Assembly: GCA_943326215.1 (NCBI GenBank)
Contig: CALPSK010000048.1
Span: 1 to 6,721, forward strand
DNA from: Sediminibacterium ginsengisoli
GTDB taxonomy: Bacteria; Bacteroidota; Bacteroidia; Chitinophagales; Chitinophagaceae
Reading direction: 5' to 3'
DNA: 6,721 nucleotides
The notes beneath the pieces are model-generated. The model made no database searches and had not been told where the DNA came from. It worked only from the letters and a program-made list of their open reading frames with translations. Shown piece by piece: positions 1 through 6,711 of this stretch (positions are counted from its first letter, which is position 1; the number at the start of each line of letters is the position of its first letter). The position numbers and the translations under genes are program-made.

Positions 1-165
1 GGAATTGATATGTCTAATAATCATATATTGTCAACAAAAGTGGCAAAAATTCTACCTATGGGAGGATCCTATTTACTATTAATTTTTATGACTTTTGCTA
101 TTGGTGCTTTATTAGGAGGACTTGCTTCCTTAACTGGTTCTTTTCTTCGTTCAAGTAAGGCCTAA
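1..165 (+). CDS. C-terminal part of a membrane protein, or a very small membrane protein (unidentified)
   Basis: The frame is open from the first base and ends at TAA 163-165. It encodes 54 residues if it continues from upstream, or 51 if it starts at ATG 10-12. A polar stretch with two lysines is followed by a hydrophobic segment of about 20 residues (YLLLIFMTFAIGALLGGLAS) and a short basic tail ending RSSKA, which fits one transmembrane helix with a cytoplasmic C-terminus. The helix is rich in small residues (IGALLGG), as in helix-packing surfaces. No catalytic motif is visible and I do not recognise the family. Only nine bases precede the internal ATG, so the sequence cannot separate a truncated larger protein from a complete small one; truncation by the window edge seems more likely. 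A weak hairpin downstream may end its transcript. Confidence 0.5.
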   Translation, partial: GIDMSNNHILSTKVAKILPMGGSYLLLIFMTFAIGALLGGLASLTGSFLRSSKA

Positions 166-192
166 TTTTTTAAAAAATAACTATTAATGATT

Positions 193-210
193 AACTGACT
201 TTTATCAGTT
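193..210 (+). terminator. Weak hairpin, possible terminator of the upstream frame
   Basis: AACTGA (193-198) pairs perfectly with TCAGTT (205-210) around a six-base loop. The sequence after it is T-rich but interrupted (TGTCATTTT). The stem is short and AT-rich, so this may be chance or a factor-binding site rather than a terminator. Confidence 0.25.
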
Positions 211-242
211 TGTCATTTTACATAAAAATAAAAGATTCTATT

Positions 243-250
243 TATCTTTG
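243..250 (+). promoter_or_regulatory. Bacteroidota-type -7 box upstream of trhO
   Basis: TATCTTTG matches the Bacteroidota -7 consensus TAnnTTTG exactly and lies 43 bases before the trhO ATG. Transcription would start near 255, giving a leader of about 40 nt. No TTG -33 element sits at the usual distance: the nearest TTTG (209-212) leaves a spacer of about 30 bases, which is too long. The call rests on the -7 match alone. Confidence 0.4.
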
Positions 251-261
251 TATTGAATTTC

Positions 262-278
262 CCCAACCTGTAATTGGG
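262..278 (+). other. Small hairpin in the predicted trhO leader
   Basis: CCCAA (262-266) pairs with TTGGG (274-278) around a seven-base loop, between the predicted transcription start and the trhO start codon. An A-rich stretch, not a T-run, follows, so it is not a terminator. It could affect translation initiation or mRNA stability, but a five-pair stem can arise by chance. Confidence 0.2.
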
Positions 279-293
279 ATAAAAATTTAATTT

Positions 294-1334
294 ATGTCAG
301 TTCTACACAATCGCATCTCCAATAAGGAGTTGAAAGAAAACTTATACCAGGAAAATTTTCCGCGTACCACTATTAGTTTTTATCAGTACTTCACTATTCA
401 AGATCCCTTGGCTTTTAGAGATGAATTGTATAAGGCTTTAAACCTATTACAAGTATTTGGGCGTATTTATATTGCCACTGAAGGCATTAACGCGCAAATA
501 AGTGTGCCTACTCATTTATTTGAAGATTTTAAAACCTATTTATATTCCATTAAAGGGCTAGAAGGTATAAGATTAAATATTGCAGTGAATGATAACGGAA
601 AAAGTTTTTGGGTTTTACGTATTAAGCATCGCAGTAAAATAGTTGCCGATGGTATTGAGGATGAAAGTTTTAGTATGGAAAATAAAGGCAACTATGTAAA
701 TGCCGTTCAGATGAATGAATTATTAAATTCTCCGGAAACCATTGTGATTGACATGCGCAATCATTATGAATACGAAGTAGGACATTTTGTAAATGCCATT
801 GAAATTCCTTCAGATACTTTTAGAGAACAACTACCCATGGCAGCGGAGATGATGAAGGAAAAGAAAGATAAAAATATTATCATGTATTGCACGGGAGGCA
901 TTCGCTGTGAAAAAGCAAGTGCCTATATGATGCACCATGGTTTTAAAAATGTTTTTCATTTAGAAGGAGGCATTATAAATTATGCCAATCAAATTAAAGA
1001 GGTTGGGTTAGAGAGTCAGTTCAAAGGAAAGAACTTTGTATTTGATGATAGACTAGGAGAGAAAATTACAGAAGATATTATTTCAAAATGCCATCAGTGT
1101 GGTGCGCCTTGCGATACGCATACCAATTGCAAAAACGACGGCTGCCATTTATTATTTATTCAATGTCCTAGCTGCGCTGAAACCTATGCGGGTTGCTGTA
1201 CCCAGGCCTGTACCGATATAGTTCATCTGCCAGAAGAAAAACAAATAGAACTTCGTAAAGGCATTGATAAAGGCCAGCAAATTTTTAACAAAAGCAAGCA
1301 ACGCTTAAGACCTCGCTTAGGAATAGATATATAA
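294..1334 (+). CDS. trhO: tRNA uridine(34) hydroxylase TrhO (YceA / UPF0176, rhodanese family)
   Basis: TrhO enzymes carry out oxygen-dependent hydroxylation of the wobble uridine (U34) of certain tRNAs to 5-hydroxyuridine, the precursor of cmo5U/mo5U-type modifications, in the cytoplasm. The 346-residue length is normal for the family. An N-terminal domain (about 25-125) carries the family motif EGINAQ at 63-68. A rhodanese domain (about 136-236) has DMRNHYE from 153 and the active-site loop CTGGIRCEK at 199-207, with Cys199 as the expected catalytic cysteine and Cys205 also in the loop. The C-terminal region has ten cysteines (266, 269, 273, 279, 284, 291, 294, 301, 302, 306), including [14 protein letters not shown], a pattern typical of this family and probably metal-binding. 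The ATG at 294 gives a normal N-terminus before the conserved TISFYQY and follows an exact -7 box. No partner modification gene (such as trhP or cmoAB) is in the window. It appears intact and monocistronic. Confidence 0.95.
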   Translation: MSVLHNRISNKELKENLYQENFPRTTISFYQYFTIQDPLAFRDELYKALNLLQVFGRIYIATEGINAQISVPTHLFEDFKTYLYSIKGLEGIRLNIAVNDNGKSFWVLRIKHRSKIVADGIEDESFSMENKGNYVNAVQMNELLNSPETIVIDMRNHYEYEVGHFVNAIEIPSDTFREQLPMAAEMMKEKKDKNIIMYCTGGIRCEKASAYMMHHGFKNVFHLEGGIINYANQIKEVGLESQFKGKNFVFDDRLGEKITEDIISKCHQCGAPCDTHTNCKNDGCHLLFIQCPSCAETYAGCCTQACTDIVHLPEEKQIELRKGIDKGQQIFNKSKQRLRPRLGIDI

Positions 1335-1346
1335 ATTTATTTAAGG

Positions 1347-1534
1347 TAGAATATCAATTTAAAAATATTTCATTCTTCTCTGCTCGTCATGACGCTAAAA
1401 AAATAAAAAAGAATCTAAAATTGTGAACTCGCTTCGCTCAGACATGCACAATTTTTTAACGATTCATTTTTACTTTTTCTACACGCTATGTCTCGAAGTT
1501 CAGAACTGAAATTAATTTTTAAATATCTATTCTA
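1347..1534. repeat. Long imperfect inverted repeat filling the trhO-purC intergenic region
   Basis: The left arm (1347-1425) and the reverse complement of the right arm (1447-1534) align along their whole length with small gaps. Going inwards, both read TAGAATA, three mismatches, ATTTAAAAAT, ATTTCA and TTCT. A less conserved middle follows (CATGACGC against CATAGCGTG), then an A-rich block, GAATC, and AAAATTGTG. The unpaired centre (1426-1446) contains CTCGCTTCGCTC. Identity is roughly two thirds to three quarters by eye; part of this reflects AT richness, but the shared order of blocks does not. The element ends three bases before the purC stop codon and begins 12 bases after the trhO stop. 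It has no reading frame worth calling and no obvious target-site duplication. It may be a decayed MITE-like or palindromic intergenic element, or simply a large two-way terminator. Confidence 0.6.
1417..1457. terminator. Likely bidirectional terminator between trhO and purC
   Basis: AAAATTGTG (1417-1425) pairs perfectly with CACAATTTT (1447-1455) around a 21-base loop. On the plus strand the stem runs into six T's (1452-1457), suitable for ending trhO. On the minus strand the hairpin is followed after a few bases by two long T-runs (complement of 1397-1410), suitable for ending purC. The convergent gene order supports a shared terminator. The large loop and AT-rich stem lower confidence. Confidence 0.5.
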
Positions 1535-1537
1535 AAA

Positions 1538-2464
1538 CTAACTAAGCTTTTCAAGCGAAGCGCAAACCACTTTATAAGTTTCTTCTTCAGATAATTGCTG
1601 CGGCATAAATTTTTCGCCAATCACTTGTTCGTAAAGTTCAATATATCTTTTAGAAATTATATCAATCCACTCTGCAGACATAGCAGGAACAGTTTGTCCT
1701 TCCTTACCCATGAAATTATTGGCAATTAACCACTCACGCACAAATTCTTTACTTAATTGTTTTTGTTTTTCTTTACTCGCTTGTCTTTGTTCAAAGCCAT
1801 CGGCATAAAAATAACGAGAGGAATCGGGTGTGTGAATTTCATCCATTAAATAAATGGTGTCTCCAATTTTTCCAAATTCATATTTAGTATCCACTAAAAT
1901 CAATCCTTGTTTAGCGGCAATTTCTTTACCTCTTTGAAATAAGGCAAGTGCATATTTTTCTAGTACTGCCCAGTCGCTTGCTGAGGCTAAACCTTGAGCA
2001 ATTATTTCTTCTTTAGAAATATCCTCATCGTGTCCTTCGCTGGCTTTAGTGGAAGGGGTAATAATGGGGCTAGGGAAGAAATCGTTTTCAGCCATACCTT
2101 CTGGTAAACTTACCCCACATAAAATTCTACCTCCAGCACTATAGGTTCTCCAGGCATGACCTACCAAATTGCCACGCACAACCATTTCAATTTTGAAGGG
2201 CTCGCATTTTTTACCAATGGCCACATGGGGGGCAGGGGTATCTAGCAGCCAATTGGGGCAAATATCCCTGGTGGCCTTCAACATAAAAGCTGCGATCTGA
2301 TTTAGGACCTGGCCCTTGAAAGGGATGGGACTGGGCAAAATGACATCAAATGCTGAAATTCTGTCACTGGCAATCATTACAAGTAATTGATTATCAATGT
2401 AGTAAACATCTCTTACTTTACCATGGTACTCATTCATTTGATGGGGAAAAGGCTTTCTATTCAT
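1538..2464 (-). CDS. purC: Phosphoribosylaminoimidazole-succinocarboxamide (SAICAR) synthase
   Basis: PurC joins CAIR and L-aspartate using ATP to form SAICAR in de novo purine synthesis, in the cytosol. At 308 residues it is of the longer SAICAR-synthase type found in Bacteroidota and yeast, rather than the roughly 240-residue enterobacterial form. Family motifs appear in order: GKVRDVY (15-21) in the nucleotide-binding lobe, SDRISAFDV (33-41), the signature around [11 protein letters not shown] (95-105), [12 protein letters not shown] (136-147), LVDTKYEFG (190-198) and [12 protein letters not shown] (207-218). No key residue looks missing. The start at 2464 is the most upstream possible, since an in-frame TAA lies at 2476-2474; Met10 is an alternative that would still keep GKVRDVY. 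It stands alone, convergent with trhO and divergent from the receptor gene, with no other pur gene nearby. I see no clear purine riboswitch or PurR-type operator in the short upstream region. Confidence 0.97.
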   Translation of the reverse strand: MNRKPFPHQMNEYHGKVRDVYYIDNQLLVMIASDRISAFDVILPSPIPFKGQVLNQIAAFMLKATRDICPNWLLDTPAPHVAIGKKCEPFKIEMVVRGNLVGHAWRTYSAGGRILCGVSLPEGMAENDFFPSPIITPSTKASEGHDEDISKEEIIAQGLASASDWAVLEKYALALFQRGKEIAAKQGLILVDTKYEFGKIGDTIYLMDEIHTPDSSRYFYADGFEQRQASKEKQKQLSKEFVREWLIANNFMGKEGQTVPAMSAEWIDIISKRYIELYEQVIGEKFMPQQLSEEETYKVVCASLEKLS

Positions 2465-2468
2465 GGTA

Positions 2469-2476
2469 CAAAATTA
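2469..2476 (-). promoter_or_regulatory. Possible -7 box for purC, very close to the start codon
   Basis: On the minus strand this reads TAATTTTG, an exact match to TAnnTTTG, ending only four bases before the purC ATG. A TTTG lies upstream (complement of 2491-2494), but its 14-base spacer is shorter than usual. If used, the transcript would be leaderless or begin just inside the annotated start. A second, imperfect box TATCTTTA (complement of 2483-2490) would give a short leader instead. Confidence 0.3.
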
Positions 2477-2525
2477 ATTTTTTAAAGATACAAATGATAA
2501 TTTTTTCTAGAATGCGAACAATATG

Positions 2526-2533
2526 TTAATTTG
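2526..2533 (+). promoter_or_regulatory. Possible -7 box for the TonB-dependent receptor gene
   Basis: TTAATTTG differs from TAnnTTTG at one position and lies 29 bases before the receptor ATG, giving an A-rich leader of about 25 nt with no Shine-Dalgarno sequence, as is normal in Bacteroidota. No TTG element is visible at -33. The 98-bp divergent region must hold promoters for both purC and this gene. Confidence 0.3.
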
Positions 2534-2562
2534 TAGAACGATTCAAACAAAAACAACAATCT

Positions 2563-5499
2563 ATGAAAAAATGTTTAAGCCATTTTGCGATCCTTTGCCT
2601 ATCTACTTTAATAGTATTTACAGCAAATGCTCAAAATGCAAGTAGTGTTTCAGGTTCAGTAAAAAATGCAAGTACTTCAGAAACAGTAGCTGCAGTTTCA
2701 GTTACCCTTAAAGGTAATAATTCTGGAACCTACACAGATGACAAAGGTAATTTCAAGTTAACTGTGACTCAAAAAGCACCTTATACCTTGGTATTCTCTT
2801 CTGTCGGTTTCGATAATAAAGAAGTGGTTGTCAATGCAAATTCAGGTAATTTAAGTGTTAGCCTTACACCGGCTTATGTCTTAGGTTCTGATGTGGTAGT
2901 GGCTGCTTCTAGAGTATCAGAGAAATTTCTTGAATCTCCGGTAACAATTGAAAGAATTAGCAATGCAAATATTAAAACTGCACCTGCTTCAGGTTATTAT
3001 GATATCCTTGGAAATTTAAAAGGGGTAGACGTAGTGGCTGCAAGTATATTATTTAGAAGTATTTCTACAAGAGGTTTTAACGGTAGTGGTAACACACGTA
3101 TGAACCAATTAATTGACGGAATGGACAACCAGTTACCTGGTTTGAACTTCTCCGTTTCAAGTATTGTAGGTTTAACAGAATTAGACGTGGATAATATTGA
3201 ATTATTACCAGGTGCTTCTTCTGCATTATATGGTTCTGGTGGTATGAATGGTACTGTTTTAATCAACAGCAAAAACCCATTCAAATACCAAGGTTTAAGT
3301 TTTCAAGTGAAGCATGGTATTAACCATGTTGATAGATCTCAACGTCCTAGAGCTGCTTTTAAAGATTATACAGTAAGATGGGCTACTAAAATTGGCGATC
3401 GTTTTGCTTACAAAGTAAGTGCTCAATATACAGAAGCGCATGACTGGTTAGCAGATAACACTTCAAACTATTCTAGATTAGTGGGTAATGGAAATGGTGG
3501 TGTTATCGCTGGTACAAGATTAACAGATCCGAACTATGATGGTATTAACTTATATGGTGATGAAACAAGTTTGAATATTAATAATGGCTTAATTGCGCCA
3601 GTGAAAGCAGGTATCCTTGCTCAATTAGCAGGTGTCTATGGTGCTGCTGGTGCAGGTGTGGTATTGGGTCAACTACAAGGTGCTTCTGCAGTTTACAATA
3701 CACTTGACAAGTATAAAGGGTTCTTAGGCGCTAGTCCAGCAACAGCTGGTTTAGTCCCTTATGCTACTTTCTTATTTGGTGATGCAAAAGGTTGGTATAA
3801 AGACATGAACGTTTCTAGAACTGGATATGGTGAAGCTTCTGTCGTTAACCCAATTGCAAAAAATTTAAAAGTAACAGGGTCGGTTCATTATAAAGTAAAC
3901 GATAAAACAGAAGCTTCATTAAGCGCTTATACTGGTTCTGGTAATACAGTATATACAGGTTCTGATCGTTATTCTTTACGTGATTTTGCATTGAGTCAAT
4001 TAAAGTTTGAATTGAAATCTAAAAACTGGATGTTCCGTGCTTATAAAACATTGGAAGATGCGGGTAACTCATTTAACTCAACTATTACCACTCGTTTATT
4101 CAATGAATCTTGGAAGCCTAGTGCTACTTGGTATCAACAATATACTGGTGCTTATACTCAATACAGAGATGCTGGCTTAGGCTACATCGCTGCTAACAAT
4201 GCTGCTCGTTTAATAGCTGATGCTGGTAGGCCAACTGGTAATATAGCTGAAAATTCACTTTTCAAAACAGTAGCTACTACTCCTATTTCTAAAGGAGGTG
4301 GTAAGTTCTTAGATCAATCTCAATTAAGTGTTGCAGAAGGTACTTTAAACTTAACTGAAATGTTAAATTTAAATAAGTATGATATTGACTGGTTAGTAGG
4401 CGGAACAGCAAAATTGTATACCTTGAATTCTCAAGGAACATTATTTGCTGATACAACTGGAAGATTATACATCAATGAGACAGGTGCTTTTTCTCAACTT
4501 TCTAAGAAATTCTTTGGAGATGTTTTGAAATTATCTTTCTCTGGACGTTATGACAAGAATACCAACTTTGCTGGTAAATTCACTCCAAGATTCTCTGCAG
4601 TGGTGAAAGTAGCAGAAGATAACAATATCCGTCTTTCTTATCAAAACGCTTATCGTTTCCCAACAACTCAAAACCAATGGATTAACTTATTAGTGGGTGG
4701 TGGTACTCGTTTAATGGGAGGTTTACCTCAATTAAGAGATTACTATAAATTCAATACGAACCCTGCTTATACTTTAGCAAGTGTGAACCAATTTGGTGCA
4801 GCTGCTGCTGGAGGAAAAGTGGATCCTTCATTATTAAAGCAACAAGTATTTGGAGAGTTTAAACCTGAATCAATGAATTCATTTGAAATTGGTTACAAAA
4901 CTTTAATTGCTAAGAAATTATTAATTGATTTCTATGCATACGCTGGTCGCTATCAGAATTTCATTAGTGGGGTAACAGTGTTGCAATCAAGAAATGCGGC
5001 TAGTCCTAGTCCATTAGATGTATTAGATGCAAATAAGAGAATTGCTTACAGTATCTCTACTAACGCTACTGCTAATGTTTCTACAAAAGGATGGGGTGCA
5101 TCAGTAGATTATTTATTACCTAATCGTTTTGTATTTACTGCAAATCTTTTCACAGATGAAATTGGTGAATTACCTGCTGGCTTTATTTCTTATTTCAACA
5201 CACCTACTTGGAGATCTAACTTCGGTTTAAGCCATCCAGGTTTATTGATGAATGACAGATTAGGCTTTAATATTAATTTACACTACCAAGATGAGGTTGC
5301 TTATGAGGGTACATTCGTAGCAGGTATGGTTCCATCATACCAAACTATAGATGCTGTACTTACTTATAAAGTACCTAAATACAAGTCTTTGATTAAAATA
5401 GGTGGTACTAACATTACTAACAAATACTATTATACAGCTTTCGGTAGTCCACAAATTGGTGGATTGTACTACATAAGCTTAGCATATAACGTATTATAA
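2563..5499 (+). CDS. TonB-dependent outer-membrane receptor with N-terminal carboxypeptidase-regulatory-like domain
   Basis: This 978-residue protein is an outer-membrane, TonB-energised transporter. A signal peptide (residues 1-23: MKK, a hydrophobic core, then ANA before Gln24) directs export. Residues about 28-105 form a CarboxypepD_reg-like domain (TDDKGNFKL, VFSSVGF), common in Bacteroidota receptors. A TonB-box-like stretch (DVVVAAS, 110-116) precedes the plug domain (to about 238), which has GFNGSGNTRMNQLIDGMDNQ and the conserved ELLPGASSALYGSGGMNGTV. The remaining 740 or so residues are consistent with the 22-strand barrel, with aromatic-rich alternating strands and the ending GGLYYISLAYNVL. 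An Ala/Gly-rich hydrophobic segment at about 347-380 is probably part of an extracellular loop. No SusD-like lipoprotein, sigma/anti-sigma pair or enzyme is adjacent, so this is a solitary receptor and its substrate (siderophore, cobalamin, peptide or glycan) cannot be told from the sequence. Heavy use of GGT, GCT and TCT codons, more uniform than in trhO, hints at high expression. Its own terminator follows. Confidence 0.93.
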   Translation: MKKCLSHFAILCLSTLIVFTANAQNASSVSGSVKNASTSETVAAVSVTLKGNNSGTYTDDKGNFKLTVTQKAPYTLVFSSVGFDNKEVVVNANSGNLSVSLTPAYVLGSDVVVAASRVSEKFLESPVTIERISNANIKTAPASGYYDILGNLKGVDVVAASILFRSISTRGFNGSGNTRMNQLIDGMDNQLPGLNFSVSSIVGLTELDVDNIELLPGASSALYGSGGMNGTVLINSKNPFKYQGLSFQVKHGINHVDRSQRPRAAFKDYTVRWATKIGDRFAYKVSAQYTEAHDWLADNTSNYSRLVGNGNGGVIAGTRLTDPNYDGINLYGDETSLNINNGLIAPVKAGILAQLAGVYGAAGAGVVLGQLQGASAVYNTLDKYKGFLGASPATAGLVPYATFLFGDAKGWYKDMNVSRTGYGEASVVNPIAKNLKVTGSVHYKVNDKTEASLSAYTGSGNTVYTGSDRYSLRDFALSQLKFELKSKNWMFRAYKTLEDAGNSFNSTITTRLFNESWKPSATWYQQYTGAYTQYRDAGLGYIAANNAARLIADAGRPTGNIAENSLFKTVATTPISKGGGKFLDQSQLSVAEGTLNLTEMLNLNKYDIDWLVGGTAKLYTLNSQGTLFADTTGRLYINETGAFSQLSKKFFGDVLKLSFSGRYDKNTNFAGKFTPRFSAVVKVAEDNNIRLSYQNAYRFPTTQNQWINLLVGGGTRLMGGLPQLRDYYKFNTNPAYTLASVNQFGAAAAGGKVDPSLLKQQVFGEFKPESMNSFEIGYKTLIAKKLLIDFYAYAGRYQNFISGVTVLQSRNAASPSPLDVLDANKRIAYSISTNATANVSTKGWGASVDYLLPNRFVFTANLFTDEIGELPAGFISYFNTPTWRSNFGLSHPGLLMNDRLGFNINLHYQDEVAYEGTFVAGMVPSYQTIDAVLTYKVPKYKSLIKIGGTNITNKYYYTAFGSPQIGGLYYISLAYNVL

Positions 5500-5526
5500 T
5501 TCGTTTTTGGGTGGGTTAGATTTTAG

Positions 5527-5567
5527 ATCCCCTCTTCCTGACTGGCTCAGGCGGAGGGGATTTTTTT
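5527..5567 (+). terminator. Strong intrinsic terminator after the receptor gene
   Basis: ATCCCCTC (5527-5534) pairs with GAGGGGAT (5554-5561). The stem continues through a T-G wobble and one mismatch into CCTGA (5537-5541) with TCAGG (5547-5551), closing on the five-base loop CTGGC. Seven T's (5561-5567) follow. It lies 27 bases after the receptor stop codon and separates that gene from pdhB. Confidence 0.9.
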
Positions 5568-5602
5568 ATGCCCTAGAATTACTTTTTTCCTTTATAAATC
5601 TC

Positions 5603-5610
5603 TATTTTTG
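5603..5610 (+). promoter_or_regulatory. Bacteroidota-type -7 box upstream of pdhB
   Basis: TATTTTTG matches TAnnTTTG exactly, 23 bases before the pdhB ATG and just downstream of the receptor terminator, which fits a separate transcription unit. The leader would be about 15-20 nt and AT-rich. No clear TTG -33 element is present; the upstream region is a T/C-rich tract. Confidence 0.45.
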
Positions 5611-5633
5611 CAACTCAAATTAAATAGTTATTC

Positions 5634-6620
5634 ATGCGATCAATTGCCTTAAGAGAAGCCATCAGGGAAGCCATGAGCGAGGAGATGAGAAGAGACGAAA
5701 GAGTCCTGCTAATGGGAGAGGAAGTAGCTGAATACAATGGCGCTTATAAAGTAAGCCAGGGTATGTTAGCCGAATTTGGCGCTAAACGTATAATTGATAC
5801 TCCTATATCTGAATTAGGCTTTACGGCAGTAGCTGTAGGGGCAGCTCAGAATGGATTAAGACCCATTGTGGAGTTTATGACTTGGAACTTTGCGGTACTG
5901 CCCTTGGATCAAATATTAAATACGGCAAGTAAGATGCTAGCCATGAGTGGAGGCCAAATTGGATGTCCTATTGTTATGAGAGGGCCTAATGGAAGTGCGG
6001 GTCAATTAGGAGCACAGCATTCAACTGCTTTTGAAAGTTATTTGGCCAATATCCCTGGGATTAAAGTAGTGTCTATATCTAATGGATATGATGCAAAAGG
6101 TTTATTAAAGCAAGCCATTCGTTATGAAGAAGATCCTATTATGTTCTTGGAAAGTGAAGTGATGTATGGTGATAAATGCGAAGTGCCTGAAGAGGAATAT
6201 TATATTCCCTTAGGACTTGCCGATGTAAAAAGACCAGGCCGTGATATTACTATTGTATCTTATAGTAAAATGATGAAGGTAGCATTGGGTGCTGCTGAAG
6301 AATTAGAGAAGGAAGGAATTAGTGCAGAAGTCATTGACCTAAGAACTATTCGTCCTTTAGATTGGATGACGGTTTTAGAAAGCGTTAAAAAAACAAATAG
6401 ACTTGTAATCGTGGAAGAGCAATGGCCATTTGCCTCTGTTTCTTCTGAGTTAAGTTATCGCATACAAAAAGAGGGCTTCGATTATTTAGATGCACCTATA
6501 AGAAGAATTACCAGTGCCGATGCGCCGATGCACTATGCGCCTAATTTAACAGCTTTAGCTATACCAGATGTTACCAGAACGGTTAAATTAATTAAAGAAG
6601 TGATGCATCAGTACAAGTAA
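5634..6620 (+). CDS. pdhB: Pyruvate dehydrogenase E1 component, beta subunit
   Basis: With the alpha subunit, PdhB forms the thiamine-diphosphate-dependent E1 that decarboxylates pyruvate and passes the acetyl group to lipoyl-E2, feeding acetyl-CoA to the TCA cycle. The 328-residue length is typical. The N-terminal pyrimidine-binding domain has LMGEEVAEYNGAYKVSQG (26-43), DTPISELGF (55-63) with Glu60 as the expected cofactor-activating glutamate, GLRPIVEFMTWNF (74-86), and the MRGPNG and QLGAQHS motifs (115-130, His129). The C-terminal transketolase-like domain (about 200-320) has VIDLRTIRPLD (233-243) and VIVEEQWPFASV (258-269). The pattern fits pyruvate rather than branched-chain 2-oxo acid E1 beta, although the two are homologous and substrate is inferred from similarity. 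The start fits the family N-terminus (MR-IALREAI-EAM). pdhA and the E2/E3 genes are not in the window; terminators on both sides indicate a single-gene unit. Confidence 0.94.
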   Translation: MRSIALREAIREAMSEEMRRDERVLLMGEEVAEYNGAYKVSQGMLAEFGAKRIIDTPISELGFTAVAVGAAQNGLRPIVEFMTWNFAVLPLDQILNTASKMLAMSGGQIGCPIVMRGPNGSAGQLGAQHSTAFESYLANIPGIKVVSISNGYDAKGLLKQAIRYEEDPIMFLESEVMYGDKCEVPEEEYYIPLGLADVKRPGRDITIVSYSKMMKVALGAAEELEKEGISAEVIDLRTIRPLDWMTVLESVKKTNRLVIVEEQWPFASVSSELSYRIQKEGFDYLDAPIRRITSADAPMHYAPNLTALAIPDVTRTVKLIKEVMHQYK

Positions 6621-6684
6621 ATGCTCAATCATCCTTTATTTAAGCCTTTCAAATTAAAATTGAGTTAATTCTAAATCTTTTTAT

Positions 6685-6711
6685 AAATATCCCTCACAAA
6701 GGGATATTTTT
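6685..6711 (+). terminator. Intrinsic terminator after pdhB
   Basis: AAATATCCCT (6685-6694) pairs perfectly with AGGGATATTT (6700-6709) around the five-base loop CACAA, and T's run to 6711. It lies 65 bases after the pdhB stop codon. The A-run on the other side also allows some function on the minus strand, for any convergent gene beyond the window. Confidence 0.8.

Noticed and set aside
166..177. TTTTTTAAAAAA just after the first frame
   Set aside because: It is perfectly self-complementary but leaves no loop, and is expected in AT-rich DNA; it does not form a usable hairpin.
1347..1534. Possible insertion sequence or CRISPR remnant
   Set aside because: There is no transposase frame, no obvious target-site duplication, and no direct repeats with spacers; only inverted symmetry is present.
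2465..2562. Possible purine riboswitch or shared operator between purC and the receptor gene
   Set aside because: The 98 bp is AT-rich with no recognisable aptamer core or strong dyad, and is too short for two promoters plus a typical riboswitch.
2997..3284. A 95-codon open frame on the minus strand inside the receptor gene
   Set aside because: It lies wholly antisense to the conserved plug domain, shows no recognisable domain, and its proline-rich, low-complexity translation is what the complement of the plug-coding sequence would give.
6621..6668. A 15-codon frame (ATG at 6621) directly abutting the pdhB stop codon
   Set aside because: It is very short, has no recognisable motif or conserved context, and ends before the terminator; an ATG after a stop is easily chance.
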